NCBI GenBank assembly: GCA_002493905.1
Contig: DLAJ01000027.1
Span: 1 to 64,000, forward strand
Reading direction: 5' to 3'
Length of the DNA: 64,000 nucleotides
Source of the DNA: Lachnospiraceae bacterium UBA7050
GTDB taxonomy: Bacteria; Bacillota; Clostridia; Lachnospirales; Lachnospiraceae
Shown: one piece after another, positions 52,278-60,703 of the stretch
Layout of the letters: each line of letters starts with the position of its first letter
Position numbering within the stretch: position 1 is the stretch's first letter
Program-made: the position numbers and the translations under genes
The notes under the pieces: model-generated
Told to the model about the DNA's origin: nothing
The model's input: only the letters and a program-made list of their open reading frames with translations
Databases searched by the model: none

Positions 52278-53231
52278 TCAATCCAGCTCCCGTTCAAAGC
52301 TTAAGATTTCGCCCGTGAATGCGTCCACGTCACAGGTATATTCCGTGCGCCCGATCACCCACTCCACTTCATACTCTGCACGCCCGTCGTCATAATCAAA
52401 TTCCGCCTTCAGATACTGCGCATCCGTCTCTGCAACCCCCGCATATGCAAGCGCAATCTGCTCTGCCTGCTCCGCCGTAAGCATGTCCCCCGCCGGAGCT
52501 GCCGCATCCCCATGCGCGCCATGCACCGCTTCATGGTCATAGGATAGGATCTCACCGCTCTGTGCGTCAATCTCATAATCATATTCTGTACTGTCACTAT
52601 GAAACTCCACTTCGTATTTCCAGAATCCGTCATCGTATTCCAGACGTGCATGCCGAAAGCGCACTTCTTCCTCCTGCAGCCCCGCATGTTCAAGTGCTGC
52701 CTGTTTTGCGGCATCTGTGCCGATATACTGTGCCTCCTGCTGCAATATGCCTTCTGTCTGGGACTGAGGACCGGTCTGCACCCCATCCGGTATAACGGAA
52801 TCCGGACTGTTCTGCACGTCTGAACCGCCTTGCGTTAAAGTATCACTGCCATCCGGCTCCTGCTGCCCGGAACCAGATGGAAGAATCTCCTCCGGAACCG
52901 CCGCAATATCATATGTTCCGGCCTCGCAGTTCATGGACAGAATCTCCCCCGTCCCCGCATCTACTTTATAATCATATTCCGCCGTGCCGCACAAGAACTC
53001 CACTTCATAATGAGCGCCGTCATGATCGGAATCAAGCTGAATCCGGACAAATCTGACGTCCTGTTCAGAAACCCCCGCATTCTCAAGAACAATCGCCCTG
53101 ACCTCCCCGACTGTAAGTCCGCTTTCTTTTTTTGCGCCGCAGCCCACAGTCAGCAGCATGCCGGCGAATACTGCGGACAGGACAAAACATCCGCGCCGTA
53201 CCCTGCTTTCCCCGTTCCATGCTTCCCTCAT
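52278..53231 (-). CDS. lipoprotein with three PepSY domains
   Basis: This 317-residue protein starts with a signal peptide whose lipobox is LLTVGC (Cys about residue 30), so it is membrane-anchored outside the cell. Three repeats of the PepSY type follow, each ending in a segment like EYDYKVDAGTGEILS, EYDYEIDAQSGEILS and EYTCDVDAFTGEILS, about 85 residues apart, with a Gln/Ser/Asp-rich linker between the first and second. PepSY domains inhibit peptidases or act in wall homeostasis; the neighbouring M23 peptidase is a possible partner. ATG 53231 follows GGGAGCGGTT; the frame is open upstream to 53303. Confidence 0.9.
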   Translation of the reverse strand: MREAWNGESRVRRGCFVLSAVFAGMLLTVGCGAKKESGLTVGEVRAIVLENAGVSEQDVRFVRIQLDSDHDGAHYEVEFLCGTAEYDYKVDAGTGEILSMNCEAGTYDIAAVPEEILPSGSGQQEPDGSDTLTQGGSDVQNSPDSVIPDGVQTGPQSQTEGILQQEAQYIGTDAAKQAALEHAGLQEEEVRFRHARLEYDDGFWKYEVEFHSDSTEYDYEIDAQSGEILSYDHEAVHGAHGDAAAPAGDMLTAEQAEQIALAYAGVAETDAQYLKAEFDYDDGRAEYEVEWVIGRTEYTCDVDAFTGEILSFERELD

Positions 53232-53349
53232 CCTAACCGCTCCCTTCTGATCTGGCTCAGACCCTTTTTTACCTATTATGCCACCGTCTGAAAAATTCAT
53301 CAAGCCGGGTAAAAGCGTTTATGTGGAAAGGAATCATGCCCGCCGCGGC

Positions 53350-54519
53350 TCACTCTGCAAGATATTCCTGCACCGCCGGATCACTCATCGGTACACTGCG
53401 GATCCACTCCCTCGTATCCCCGACTTTTTCAACCGCACTGCGGTAGCTATATAAAAAATTACTCAGGTTATAGCAGTCCACCCAGATTTCGTTATTCCCG
53501 TCCTTTTGCGACTCGTCAAAAATAAGCTGCAGACCCCAGTGCAGATGTACGACCTCAATGTTGTTCGTATTCTCGGTCGTACTATAACCCGTGTGTCCCA
53601 TATAACCGATAACATCACCCGCCGTCACGACACTGCCCTCGGTAAGTCCCTCCGCATATGGATAATTCTGTCTCAAATGCGCGTAGTAATAATACCGCCT
53701 GCCGTCAAAACTGCGGATACCGATGCGCCAGCCGCCGTAACGGTTCCATCCGATCGCCTCCACATAGCCCGATTCGACCGCAACGATCGGCGTACCGATC
53801 ACGCCAAGCATATCGTGTCCCAAATGCGGCCGCCGGTAACCGTAACTCCTCGATGCGCCAAAATCATCATAATCGCTGTACCCAAATCCCTTTGCGATCG
53901 GCGAAAAGACCTTGACGCCATAAACGCGCTCCGTTACCGTACTGCCGTCCTCCTGCTGCCGCTCTATTTCATATTCTCCGACATATCCGCTAAGAACCGC
54001 CGAATACGCCTCATAATAATAATCAAAATAAGAAAGCTCGTTTGAGAGCTTTTCTACGGTCGTCTCGCTGTTTTTCATACGCTCGGCAAGATCGCGGATA
54101 TAGGACAGTGATTTGGTATTAAAACTTCCGCCGCCCCGGCATCCCGCATAGGCAAGCAGGACAATCCAGTCGACATGGTTCTCGCTGCCGTACGTATCAA
54201 GGTCATATTGGAGTGCGCAGCGCATGGCATCCGCCGTGACGTTAAAATCCACCCATGTGATATAATCCCTGCCCGCCTCCGCAGTTTCCCCATATAGCAG
54301 CAGCCCGGACGACAGCTCCCCTTCCAGCTGTCCCTCCGGCAGCAGCACACCCAACTCTCCTTCCCCGATGCTCACACTGTCCGAAAACGTCTCTCTCTCC
54401 TCTCCTGTTTGCATGTTTGCAGAAAAAAGAAGCAAGATACCGATTCCCGCCGCCTCCGCCGCAATTCCGATCCGAAGAATACGACTGCGCCGCCTTGTTT
54501 TCCCATTCATCTTATTCAT
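53350..54519 (-). CDS. M23 family metallopeptidase (LytM-type)
   Basis: This 389-residue protein has a basic N-terminus, a membrane anchor or signal segment (about 18-38), an acidic linker, a helical domain, and a C-terminal M23 domain with PHLGHDMLGVIGTPIVAV (metal ligands His and Asp, about 235), YYYYAHLRQ and VVHLHWGLQL (HxH). It should cleave peptidoglycan cross-bridges or stems. The usual final His-x-His is intact. ATG 54519 follows GGAGAG. It sits 118 bp upstream of the PepSY lipoprotein gene on the same strand. Confidence 0.92.
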   Translation of the reverse strand: MNKMNGKTRRRSRILRIGIAAEAAGIGILLLFSANMQTGEERETFSDSVSIGEGELGVLLPEGQLEGELSSGLLLYGETAEAGRDYITWVDFNVTADAMRCALQYDLDTYGSENHVDWIVLLAYAGCRGGGSFNTKSLSYIRDLAERMKNSETTVEKLSNELSYFDYYYEAYSAVLSGYVGEYEIERQQEDGSTVTERVYGVKVFSPIAKGFGYSDYDDFGASRSYGYRRPHLGHDMLGVIGTPIVAVESGYVEAIGWNRYGGWRIGIRSFDGRRYYYYAHLRQNYPYAEGLTEGSVVTAGDVIGYMGHTGYSTTENTNNIEVVHLHWGLQLIFDESQKDGNNEIWVDCYNLSNFLYSYRSAVEKVGDTREWIRSVPMSDPAVQEYLAE

Positions 54520-54678
54520 GAAAATCAACTCTCCGCAGGCTGTTATTCTATATTATTGTAAAAATTGATTTGATATGAATGGGACAATCTCCTATCCGGC
54601 AAAAAAGAAGCTGCCGCACGGATTTTTTCCGTACCCGCCCCTTTTTGGCACACCTGTCTGAACCATATTGAATCTGTA

Positions 54679-54870
54679 TCATTCAATTTTAAGACACTTT
54701 CGCCATTTCGTTGGCATATGAAATTCCTGATACAGCTGCCTCCGGTACTCTGCATCCTCTGCCGCGTGCTTTAAGTCCCGTTCCCGATGCTGCTCCAGCA
54801 CCTCCGTGCCGTATCAGCACTGGTGTCCATAGAAAGCGTACTCCTCCGCTCCCAGTCCCCACCTTATTCT
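54679..54870 (-). pseudogene. coding-like remnant with an in-frame TGA
   Basis: One minus-strand frame reads WGLGAEEYAFYGHQC, a TGA at 54814-54816, then YGTEVLEQHRERDLKHAAED and on to KWRKCLKIE before a stop at 54679. The amino-acid pattern after the TGA is helical and charged and looks like real coding sequence. There is no start codon with a good ribosome-binding site before the TGA, although the fused leader of repeat copy A opens directly upstream. I do not recognise the product. I see nothing else in 54520-54678. Confidence 0.3.
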
Positions 54871-54880
54871 TTTTTAATCC

Positions 54881-55018
54881 GTATTTAGAAAAATCCGACA
54901 GAAACTTGTCTGAATGAAACCCTTTGATTTCAATGTGCGAACGCACATAGCTTAGAATTTTCTGATGTTTTTATCATAAAGATGTATCATAAAGATGTTT
55001 ATTTCATTTGTCAACAGT
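54881..55018 (-). repeat. promoter/leader cassette, copy A
   Basis: This stretch matches 55346-55484 over most of its length, sharing a promoter, the leader, a GTGCGTTCGCAC hairpin and a frame reading FHSDKFLS. It contains a consensus promoter (TTGACA 55009-55014, 17-bp spacer, TATGAT 54986-54991), and a 13-bp tandem duplication of the -10 region (ACATCTTTATGAT) that copy B lacks. It would transcribe toward 54870. Confidence 0.8.
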
Positions 55019-55089
55019 TTTACAAGTTCTTTGCAGCAATTGGGATCCGGAATTTCTTTACAAACAGCCTCTTAGTATTTCCGTTTCAG

Positions 55090-55311
55090 TTATGCTGTTC
55101 TTCCCTCCAATTCTTCCATCCTGCTTTCCAACTGATCTATTTTCTTTATCAGTAAACCAACAGAATCCCCCTCAAGTTTACAGGAGCTTATTTCATGCTG
55201 CATAGCATCCAAACGTTGATCCACTCCATCAAAACGCCGAGTGATCCGTTCCTCTATGCGGCCCATTTCATCCACAAGCATATTTACCATCCATTTCATT
55301 TCTTCATTCAT
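55090..55311 (-). CDS. small coiled-coil protein
   Basis: This 73-residue protein (MNEEMKWMVNMLVDEMG...) has heptad-like hydrophobic spacing in two helices (residues about 5-35 and 45-70), ending QLESRMEELEGRTA, so it probably forms a coiled-coil hairpin or oligomer. I do not recognise the family. The start at 55311 or 55317 follows GAAGGAGGGGGG. The frame is open upstream through repeat copy B to 55428. The promoter at 55455-55483 drives it. Confidence 0.65.
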   Translation of the reverse strand: MNEEMKWMVNMLVDEMGRIEERITRRFDGVDQRLDAMQHEISSCKLEGDSVGLLIKKIDQLESRMEELEGRTA

Positions 55312-55345
55312 ACACATCCCCCCTCCTTCTGCTAAACTTTGTTTT

Positions 55346-55484
55346 TGAGAAAAATGCGACAGAAACTTGTCTGAATGAAACCTAAAACGTTTCAATGAAA
55401 CACTTTGTGTTTCAACGTGCGAACGCACATAACTTAGAATTTTCTGATGCTTTTATCATAAAGATGTTTCTTTCATTTGTCAAC
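55346..55484 (-). repeat. promoter/leader cassette, copy B
   Basis: Near-copy of 54881-55018. TTGACA (55478-55483), 17-bp spacer, TATGAT (55455-55460). It drives the coiled-coil gene 55090-55311. Compared with copy A it has an extra hairpin GAAACAC/GTGTTTC in the leader near 55395-55413. Confidence 0.8.
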
Positions 55485-55575
55485 TATTTTTCCTATTCCT
55501 TTAGAGAAACCAGCGTCCGGAATCACTTCATAAGGCGGTCTCTCAATCTTCCCATCAGTTCGCAAAAATGAAAAA

Positions 55576-55620
55576 GAAACGCAGCAGCAAAATGTCAGGC
55601 ACACTTTGCTGCTGCGTTTC
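55576..55620 (-). terminator. strong terminator of YD-repeat remnant
   Basis: GAAACGCAGCAGCAAA (55576-55591) pairs perfectly with TTTGCTGCTGCGTTTC (55605-55620); on the minus strand TTTCTTTTTCATTTTT follows. I see no gene between it and 55812. Confidence 0.85.
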
Positions 55621-55811
55621 TCCTATTCTTCTATACTTATAATAAATAATATCCATTATGCCGCCATGCATTGACAGATACTATATATACGCATGCTCTG
55701 TTAAAAAGAGTCACTATAAACATATGGATTTTGCCCAATCATTCCCCCGGTATAGACTAAAAAACAACAGAAAGATCTGTACCGTCCGTCTCCCAGACAC
55801 TGCTTATTCCT

Positions 55812-56248
55812 TTAGAATATCCTTCCTTTCTCCGTTCCGCTACCATTGTAATTCGTACCATAAATCTGATGCCCTGCCTCATCATATTCCCAAACAAGAT
55901 ACTCTTTTACCGTTGTTCCATCCGATTGATAAAACACCGACTTAGTACCGGTTAAATTTCCCGCTGCATTATATTCATTAATCGTATACTCATAGATTGT
56001 CCCGTCTGCCCGATATTGTGTCCGCTTCTCTAAAATTTTGTTTCCGGCCGCATCATAGCCATATTCCCGACTATCAGTTTCTTCGTCCGATGAATATTGC
56101 GTCTGCCTGATCTGGCGATCCCTCCCCGCAATCTGCTCATAGACATACTCGTCCGCTGCTCTCCCGTTTCCGCATCAAGCCCTCCCATATTCCTGTTGCC
56201 TACTACTCCTCCTACCTGCCTCCATGCAACAACATTTGCGGTATTATC
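55812..56248 (-). pseudogene. Rhs/YD-repeat protein fragment, frameshifted
   Basis: From about 56153 to the TAA at 55812 the minus strand reads DEYVYEQIAGRDRQIRQTQY, later EYGYDAAGNKILEKRTQYRA and EYTINEYNAAGNLTGTK, i.e. YD repeats of Rhs/wall-associated proteins. Upstream, in a different frame, NTANVVAWRQVGGVVGNRNM and GLDAETGEQR look like the same gene, so one frameshift falls near 56153-56160. No 5' part of a full-length Rhs gene is found, so this is a decayed 3' fragment followed by its terminator. Confidence 0.65.
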
Positions 56249-56424
56249 AAAATGCAGGCAAAACAGGCATAAAGGGCATTTTTGAAGGTTTACACAAACT
56301 TTAGGATAGTCCCGATGATGCATATAGAAAGGGCGTTCACGCGAAAGTGCCGTGTCCGCCCCTTTTTGTTTCATTTCAATTTTCTTTTGTACTTCAGAGC
56401 TCTGCTTGTACCTTAACCCTAATA

Positions 56425-56538
56425 TCCTGCGTACGCTATGTATCCTGTGTATTTTGCTCTTAGCTTCCTGTGTACCTTACCCGCAGGTTCTTTTGTACAT
56501 GATAACTCCTGCGTACGTTATTCTTACCTCCTGCGTAC
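56425..56538. repeat. dispersed TCCTGYGTAC repeats
   Basis: TCCTGCGTAC or TCCTGTGTAC occurs at 56425-56434, 56466-56475, 56508-56517 and 56529-56538, with TCCTGTGTAT at about 56443. CTTTTGTAC also recurs around this stretch. I see no gene in 56249-56722. Confidence 0.6.
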
Positions 56539-56722
56539 CTCGCATTCCTGCATCATTCGTGTTTACAATTTCTTCTGTATCCTGAAGCCTCTTCTGTATT
56601 TTCAAGTTCTGCGCAGCCGCCCTGACTTCCTGTAAGGCGCTTCCGCGCTTGATGCTTCTTTTGTACCTTAAGCCTGTCCTCGTTCTAAATGTAATCTATG
56701 TAAAATTATCTTTCGTAGACGC

Positions 56723-57250
56723 TTAAAGTTCAGGCTCGATCATACCGTAAGTGTTACCCTTTCTCTTATACACAACACATACCTGATCGGTTTCCGCATT
56801 GCAGAATACATAGAAGCTGTGTCCTAAAAGCTCCATCTGGATGCAGGCATCTTCAGGATACATCGGCTTAATATCAAACTTCTTGGTGCGGATGATCTTG
56901 ATTTCTTCCTCTTCCGGAAACTCCTTGTCAATATAATCCTTTTTGAAATAATTTGTCGCCTGCTGCTGATCTACAAGTTTTGTCTTATATTTCTTTAATT
57001 GTCTCTCGATGATTTCCTCTACTAAGTCAATAGAAACATACATATCATTGCTGACCTGCTCGGAACGGATGATATTTCCCTTTACGGGGATCGTAACCTC
57101 GATCTTCTGTCTCTCCTTTTCTACACTCAGGGTTACATGCACCTCAGTCTCTGTCGTAAAGTATTTCTCAAGTTTACCGATCTTGTCCTCTACCGCAGTC
57201 CTGAGTCCTTCTGTCACTTCAATATTCTTGCCTAAAATAATAAACTTCAT
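56723..57250 (-). CDS. hpf: ribosome hibernation promoting factor, long form
   Basis: This 175-residue protein has the N-terminal HPF/RaiA beta-alpha domain (1-100, MKFIILGKNIEVTEGLRTAVEDKIGKLEKYF) and the C-terminal dimerisation domain (about 118-175, IIRTKKFDIKPMYPEDACIQMELLGHSFYVFCN) found in long HPF of Firmicutes, which dimerises 70S ribosomes in stationary phase. Start follows AAGGGATGATGCT; promoter at 57285-57314. In many Bacillus-type genomes hpf lies next to secA-prfB; here it is 33 kb away. Confidence 0.97.
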   Translation of the reverse strand: MKFIILGKNIEVTEGLRTAVEDKIGKLEKYFTTETEVHVTLSVEKERQKIEVTIPVKGNIIRSEQVSNDMYVSIDLVEEIIERQLKKYKTKLVDQQQATNYFKKDYIDKEFPEEEEIKIIRTKKFDIKPMYPEDACIQMELLGHSFYVFCNAETDQVCVVYKRKGNTYGMIEPEL

Positions 57251-57284
57251 AGCATCATCCCTTTCGTTCTAATATTGTGTATTG

Positions 57285-57314
57285 ATTATACCACAAACCG
57301 CCTCTTTTTTGCAA
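57285..57314 (-). promoter_or_regulatory. predicted sigma-A promoter of hpf
   Basis: Minus strand TTGCAA (57309-57314), 18-bp spacer, TATAAT (57285-57290), 35 bp upstream of hpf. Confidence 0.65.
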
Positions 57315-57466
57315 CATTTTATAGAATTGGCAGAAACTTTTTGACATTAAAAACGTCAAGTGATTTTTCCATTTTTTTTGATGTTTTGGTATTTTTATGA
57401 TTTCTACACAAAACATTCGTTCTTAGTGGTTTCCATAAGAACATTTCTTCATTTCTGTGTTTTTCT

Positions 57467-57537
57467 TGTGGATAATGTGGATAACTCCGTGTATAAATAG
57501 CTAATCCGCATAAAACCGCCATTTTGCCTGTGGATAA
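57467..57537. promoter_or_regulatory. cluster of three perfect DnaA boxes
   Basis: The consensus TTATCCACA (plus-strand TGTGGATAA) occurs at 57467-57475, 57476-57484 (directly abutting) and 57529-57537, all in one orientation. A/T-rich sequence continues on both sides (57380-57420 and 57538-57620). The stretch lies between the 3' end of the NlpC/P60 gene and the hpf promoter, in a gap otherwise without genes. Confidence 0.7.
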
Positions 57538-57711
57538 TTTATTTGAAAAAAAGTTTTCAGTTTTCCAAAAAAGAACTTGCTTTTTTTGCTTTTGTGTAAT
57601 TTTCCCAAAAAGGGTTTATGACAGATATGTCGTTCTCTGTCCACCAAATGAATATGATCACAAACAGTGAAAAATGCCCTACAGCCAGCCAGAATAATGT
57701 GTCAAACAAAA

Positions 57712-57770
57712 ATGACACGCCAAAAAGGAATGACACGCCAAACGGGGGACAGCCGCCAGACTGTCCCCCG
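57712..57770 (-). terminator. hairpin and direct repeats after NlpC/P60 gene
   Basis: AATGACACGCCAAA occurs at 57712-57725 and 57729-57742; next to it CGGGGGACAG (57743-57752) pairs with CTGTCCCCCG (57761-57770), 10 bp. The hairpin begins about 15 bp after the peptidase stop codon. The T run is weak, so terminator function is moderate. Confidence 0.55.
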
Positions 57771-57784
57771 AAAAATGATCATAT

Positions 57785-59317
57785 TTAATTGAATATTCTA
57801 CGAATGCATGCAATCGGCTTATAGGTCGCACTGGAAATCTTGATACCAGTCCTCGGCGTACTCGCATGAACGATCTGACCGTTACCAATATAAATACCGA
57901 CATGACCGGAATAGCATACCAGGTCACCCGGCTGTGCCTCCTCAAGTCCTCCGACCGGACTTCCCATGCTTCGGTCCGCTGTCGCCGAATGCGGCAGGCT
58001 GACACCGAACTGCGCATATACCGCAAGGACAAATCCCGAACAGTCCGCTCCGTTTGTCAGACTGGTTCCGCCGTATACATACGGATTGCCCACAAATTGT
58101 AACGCAAAATTCGCCACATCCGCTCCAAGTCCGCTTCCGGTTGATGTCGGAACCGGCGTCTGATCGGTTTCGACAACTTCACTCGACTCCACCGGCTGCT
58201 GTGCCTGTATTCTCGCCGCTTCCTGTGCTGCAAGCTCCTGTGCACGGCGCTCTGCCTCTTCACGCTCAGCGCGTTCCTGCGCCAGTCTTGCCTCTTCCTC
58301 CTCTTTGGACTCCGCAGAGACAAAGGAAATAGAAACATCAACATAATCAGCGGACACATAGCCCTGCGTGCCATTCACATTTACTTTCAGCCAGCCGCTT
58401 CCATGGTCGGACTCCAGCACTTCAAGCTTATCGCCATAAGGCAGCAGCTGCAGTACCCTGGATTCCGTAGAGCCCTCTGCGCGCAGCTTTAAGGTCTGGG
58501 TATTCACCGTTGCAATCTGAATGCTGACCTCATCAATCAGCGCTTCCGCCTCTTCGCCGGACACGCAGTAATCCGCACTCACATAACCCGTAACGGTACC
58601 GGATGCGATATAATACCAGTCACCCTCCCGTCTGATCATCTCACCAACAGAATTATTATACAGCTTGCCGACAATTTCGCTGTCCGTGGAAGGACCGCTC
58701 CTGACATTCACCCAGTCACGCACTCTTGCGATTACGAGACTGCCGTAATCCTCCGGCGCCTCCTCATCACTTTCGTCATCCGCCGAAGCATCGGTATTCT
58801 GATCTGCATCCGCATTTTCCGCGTCTGCATCCGCATTCTCAGCGTCTGCATCGGTATTCTCCGCATTCTCAGCATCCCCGTCATCTGCAGGTCCGCTGTC
58901 CTGACCGGTACTCTCTGCATCCTGAGCCATGCTGCCGGCATCATTCTGCTCCGGATCTTCCGTGCTTTGACTGCCATCTGCTGCTTCCTGTCCGTCACCG
59001 TCTGTTACAGTTCCGTCGGCAGGCTGGTCCGCACCTTCTTCCGGAATAATATCATTCGCAGACGGCTCAGATAATCCCGTGATTGCTGTCGCACCTGTTT
59101 CCTGCGAAAGCGCCAAAAGCTCTGTATCATTCTGCGCATCCGCCAATGCACTCTGTTCCAATTCTTCAACAGAAGTGCCGCCCTCAAGTGCAAGCTCTAC
59201 TCCCTCTACCGGAAGCAGCGCTGCAACCTGTGTTGCATGCGTCAGAAAATCTGCATTCGCGGCGGTTAATACTCCAGCAAGGAAAACCGCTGCGACTTTT
59301 ATTTCTTTCCGTTTCAT
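57785..59317 (-). CDS. secreted C40 (NlpC/P60) peptidase with two SH3 domains
   Basis: This 510-residue protein has a signal peptide (KVAAVFLAGVLTAANADFLTHA), a long Asp/Glu/Ala-rich low-complexity region (about 70-195, with repeats of DAENADA), two bacterial SH3 domains (about 200-265, RDWVNVRSGPSTDSEIVGKL; and 275-335, LKLRAEGSTESRVLQLL), a Glu/Arg/Ala coiled coil (345-375), and the NlpC/P60 domain with GADCSGFVL (catalytic Cys), SGHVGIYIG and IVHAST (His). It should cleave stem peptides of peptidoglycan. ATG 59317 follows GGAGGAAAGGA. The acidic linker is encoded by tandem DNA repeats, so its length may vary. Confidence 0.93.
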   Translation of the reverse strand: MKRKEIKVAAVFLAGVLTAANADFLTHATQVAALLPVEGVELALEGGTSVEELEQSALADAQNDTELLALSQETGATAITGLSEPSANDIIPEEGADQPADGTVTDGDGQEAADGSQSTEDPEQNDAGSMAQDAESTGQDSGPADDGDAENAENTDADAENADADAENADADQNTDASADDESDEEAPEDYGSLVIARVRDWVNVRSGPSTDSEIVGKLYNNSVGEMIRREGDWYYIASGTVTGYVSADYCVSGEEAEALIDEVSIQIATVNTQTLKLRAEGSTESRVLQLLPYGDKLEVLESDHGSGWLKVNVNGTQGYVSADYVDVSISFVSAESKEEEEARLAQERAEREEAERRAQELAAQEAARIQAQQPVESSEVVETDQTPVPTSTGSGLGADVANFALQFVGNPYVYGGTSLTNGADCSGFVLAVYAQFGVSLPHSATADRSMGSPVGGLEEAQPGDLVCYSGHVGIYIGNGQIVHASTPRTGIKISSATYKPIACIRRIFN

Positions 59318-59457
59318 TCCTTTCCTCCAAAAGTGTAACAAAGAAATTCTCTATTGTAGTGTGATATATTTGTTACAAAATTATTACATCCTGTTACCAA
59401 ATATAACACGCGATAAATTTCTTGTCAACCCTTGGAAGCATTTTCCATCAAACTCTC

Positions 59458-59556
59458 GTAACGGTTCAGCCTCTCATCTGAATCATTGCGAGGATGCTGA
59501 ACTATTGCAAATGCTCATACTTGTTCAGCCTTCAGCTTCACTGTGCATGGCTGAGC
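59458..59556. repeat. degenerate pair of MITE-like terminal repeats overlapping trxB 3' end
   Basis: GTAACGGTTCAGCC (59458-59471) matches the left terminal repeat of the 24.8-kb element at 13 of 14 positions, and TGTGCATGGCTGAGC (59542-59556) matches the repeat context at 63391 except one base. A further related segment GCTGAACTATTGCA lies at 59496-59509. The stretch covers the last codons of trxB. It is best read as a decayed copy. Confidence 0.4.
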
Positions 59557-60452
59557 CGCTCCACAATACTGTTAATACAATTTGCACCGTCCGCCGCCGC
59601 TGTAATGATCTGGCGCAGATGTCCCGCGCGCACATCTCCCGCCGCGTAAACGCCGTCCACGCTTGTTTTTCCGTCTTCTCCGGCAATCAGGTATCCCGAC
59701 GCATCCGCATCGATCTGACCAGTAAACAGTTCCGTCCGCGGCCGGTTGCCTACTGCAATGAATATTCCCTGCACGGGCAACGTTGTCTTTTCACCGTTGA
59801 TCACATTGCGAAGCGCCAGCGATTCAACCGACGCCTCCCCGGCAATTTCCTCCACAACATGGTTCCAATACAGTTCAACGTTTTTTTCCTCCGACAGCCG
59901 TTCCTTTAGGCTGCCCGCTGCGCGCAGCTGATCCCGCCTGTGGATGAGAACCACCTTATTGCAGATGCGTGCAAGATACAGCGCATCCTCTACCGCGACA
60001 TCCCCGCCGCCCACGACTGCAACGCTCTTATTTTTGAAAAAAGCACCGTCGCAGGTCGCGCAATAGGAAACGCCTTTTCCTGTAAGACGTTCCTCTCCCG
60101 CAACATGAAGGCTTGCGTGCTGTGCGCCCGTCGCGATGATCACGTGCGGCGCCTCGTATTCTTCCCTGTCTGTCCGCACTTTTTTCACGCTTCCCGTAAG
60201 AGATGCCTCTGTCACTTTCGCCGTGACGAACTCCACATGAAGCTGATCCGCATGCGCGCGCATTTTTGCGGCAAGCTCCATACCGGATATACCGGGAAAT
60301 CCAAGATAATTATCTACTTCATACGTATTCAGCATCTGCCCGCCGCTAAACGGCGCCTCTTCCAGAACGACAGCTTTCAGGGATGCTCTTCTGGCATAGA
60401 CCGCCGCGCTTAAGCCTGCCGGTCCGGAACCGATAATGATCACATCATACAT
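59538..60452 (-). CDS. trxB: thioredoxin reductase (NADPH)
   Basis: This 304-residue flavoprotein starts MYDVIIIGSGPAGLSAAVYA (FAD), has the redox CATC in VSYCATCDGAFFKN (about 130), the NADPH motif VAVVGGGDVAVEDALYLA, and a C-terminal FAD motif GVYAAGDVRAGHLRQIITAAADGA. It passes electrons to thioredoxin. The start is 60452 or the ATG four codons upstream (60464); the ribosome-binding site AAAGGGG is oddly placed for both. Its stop lies within the degenerate repeat at 59458-59556. No thioredoxin gene is adjacent. Confidence 0.95.
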   Translation of the reverse strand: MYDVIIIGSGPAGLSAAVYARRASLKAVVLEEAPFSGGQMLNTYEVDNYLGFPGISGMELAAKMRAHADQLHVEFVTAKVTEASLTGSVKKVRTDREEYEAPHVIIATGAQHASLHVAGEERLTGKGVSYCATCDGAFFKNKSVAVVGGGDVAVEDALYLARICNKVVLIHRRDQLRAAGSLKERLSEEKNVELYWNHVVEEIAGEASVESLALRNVINGEKTTLPVQGIFIAVGNRPRTELFTGQIDADASGYLIAGEDGKTSVDGVYAAGDVRAGHLRQIITAAADGANCINSIVERLSHAQ

Positions 60453-60703
60453 ATTTATAACCATGCCCCTTTCTCAACCTGCGGACTTTGGACCGCAGGC
60501 ACAAACTATTTCCTTTCTATGCTGCCCACTTTGGGCTTCGCGCCTCATAAGCCTCTGCGCTTCCACTCTTCGGGATCACAAATGCAGATAAAAAATGCCG
60601 CATTTCAGATATTCCCCTCACATGAGCGGAACACTGATCACAGCATTTTTACATACTTAGTATTTCTTCGTATTTCTTACATTATTCCCAAACAAAATCT
60701 TCT

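Noticed and set aside
54814..54816. In-frame TGA as a selenocysteine codon
   Set aside because: No bacterial SECIS-like hairpin directly after the TGA and no recognisable selenoprotein motif; the stretch looks decayed.
56425..56538. CRISPR array
   Set aside because: Repeats are only about 10 bp and irregularly spaced; no cas genes in the window.
57467..57537. Chromosomal replication origin
   Set aside because: No dnaA, dnaN, recF, rpmH or rnpA nearby and only three boxes in one orientation; kept as a DnaA-box cluster only.
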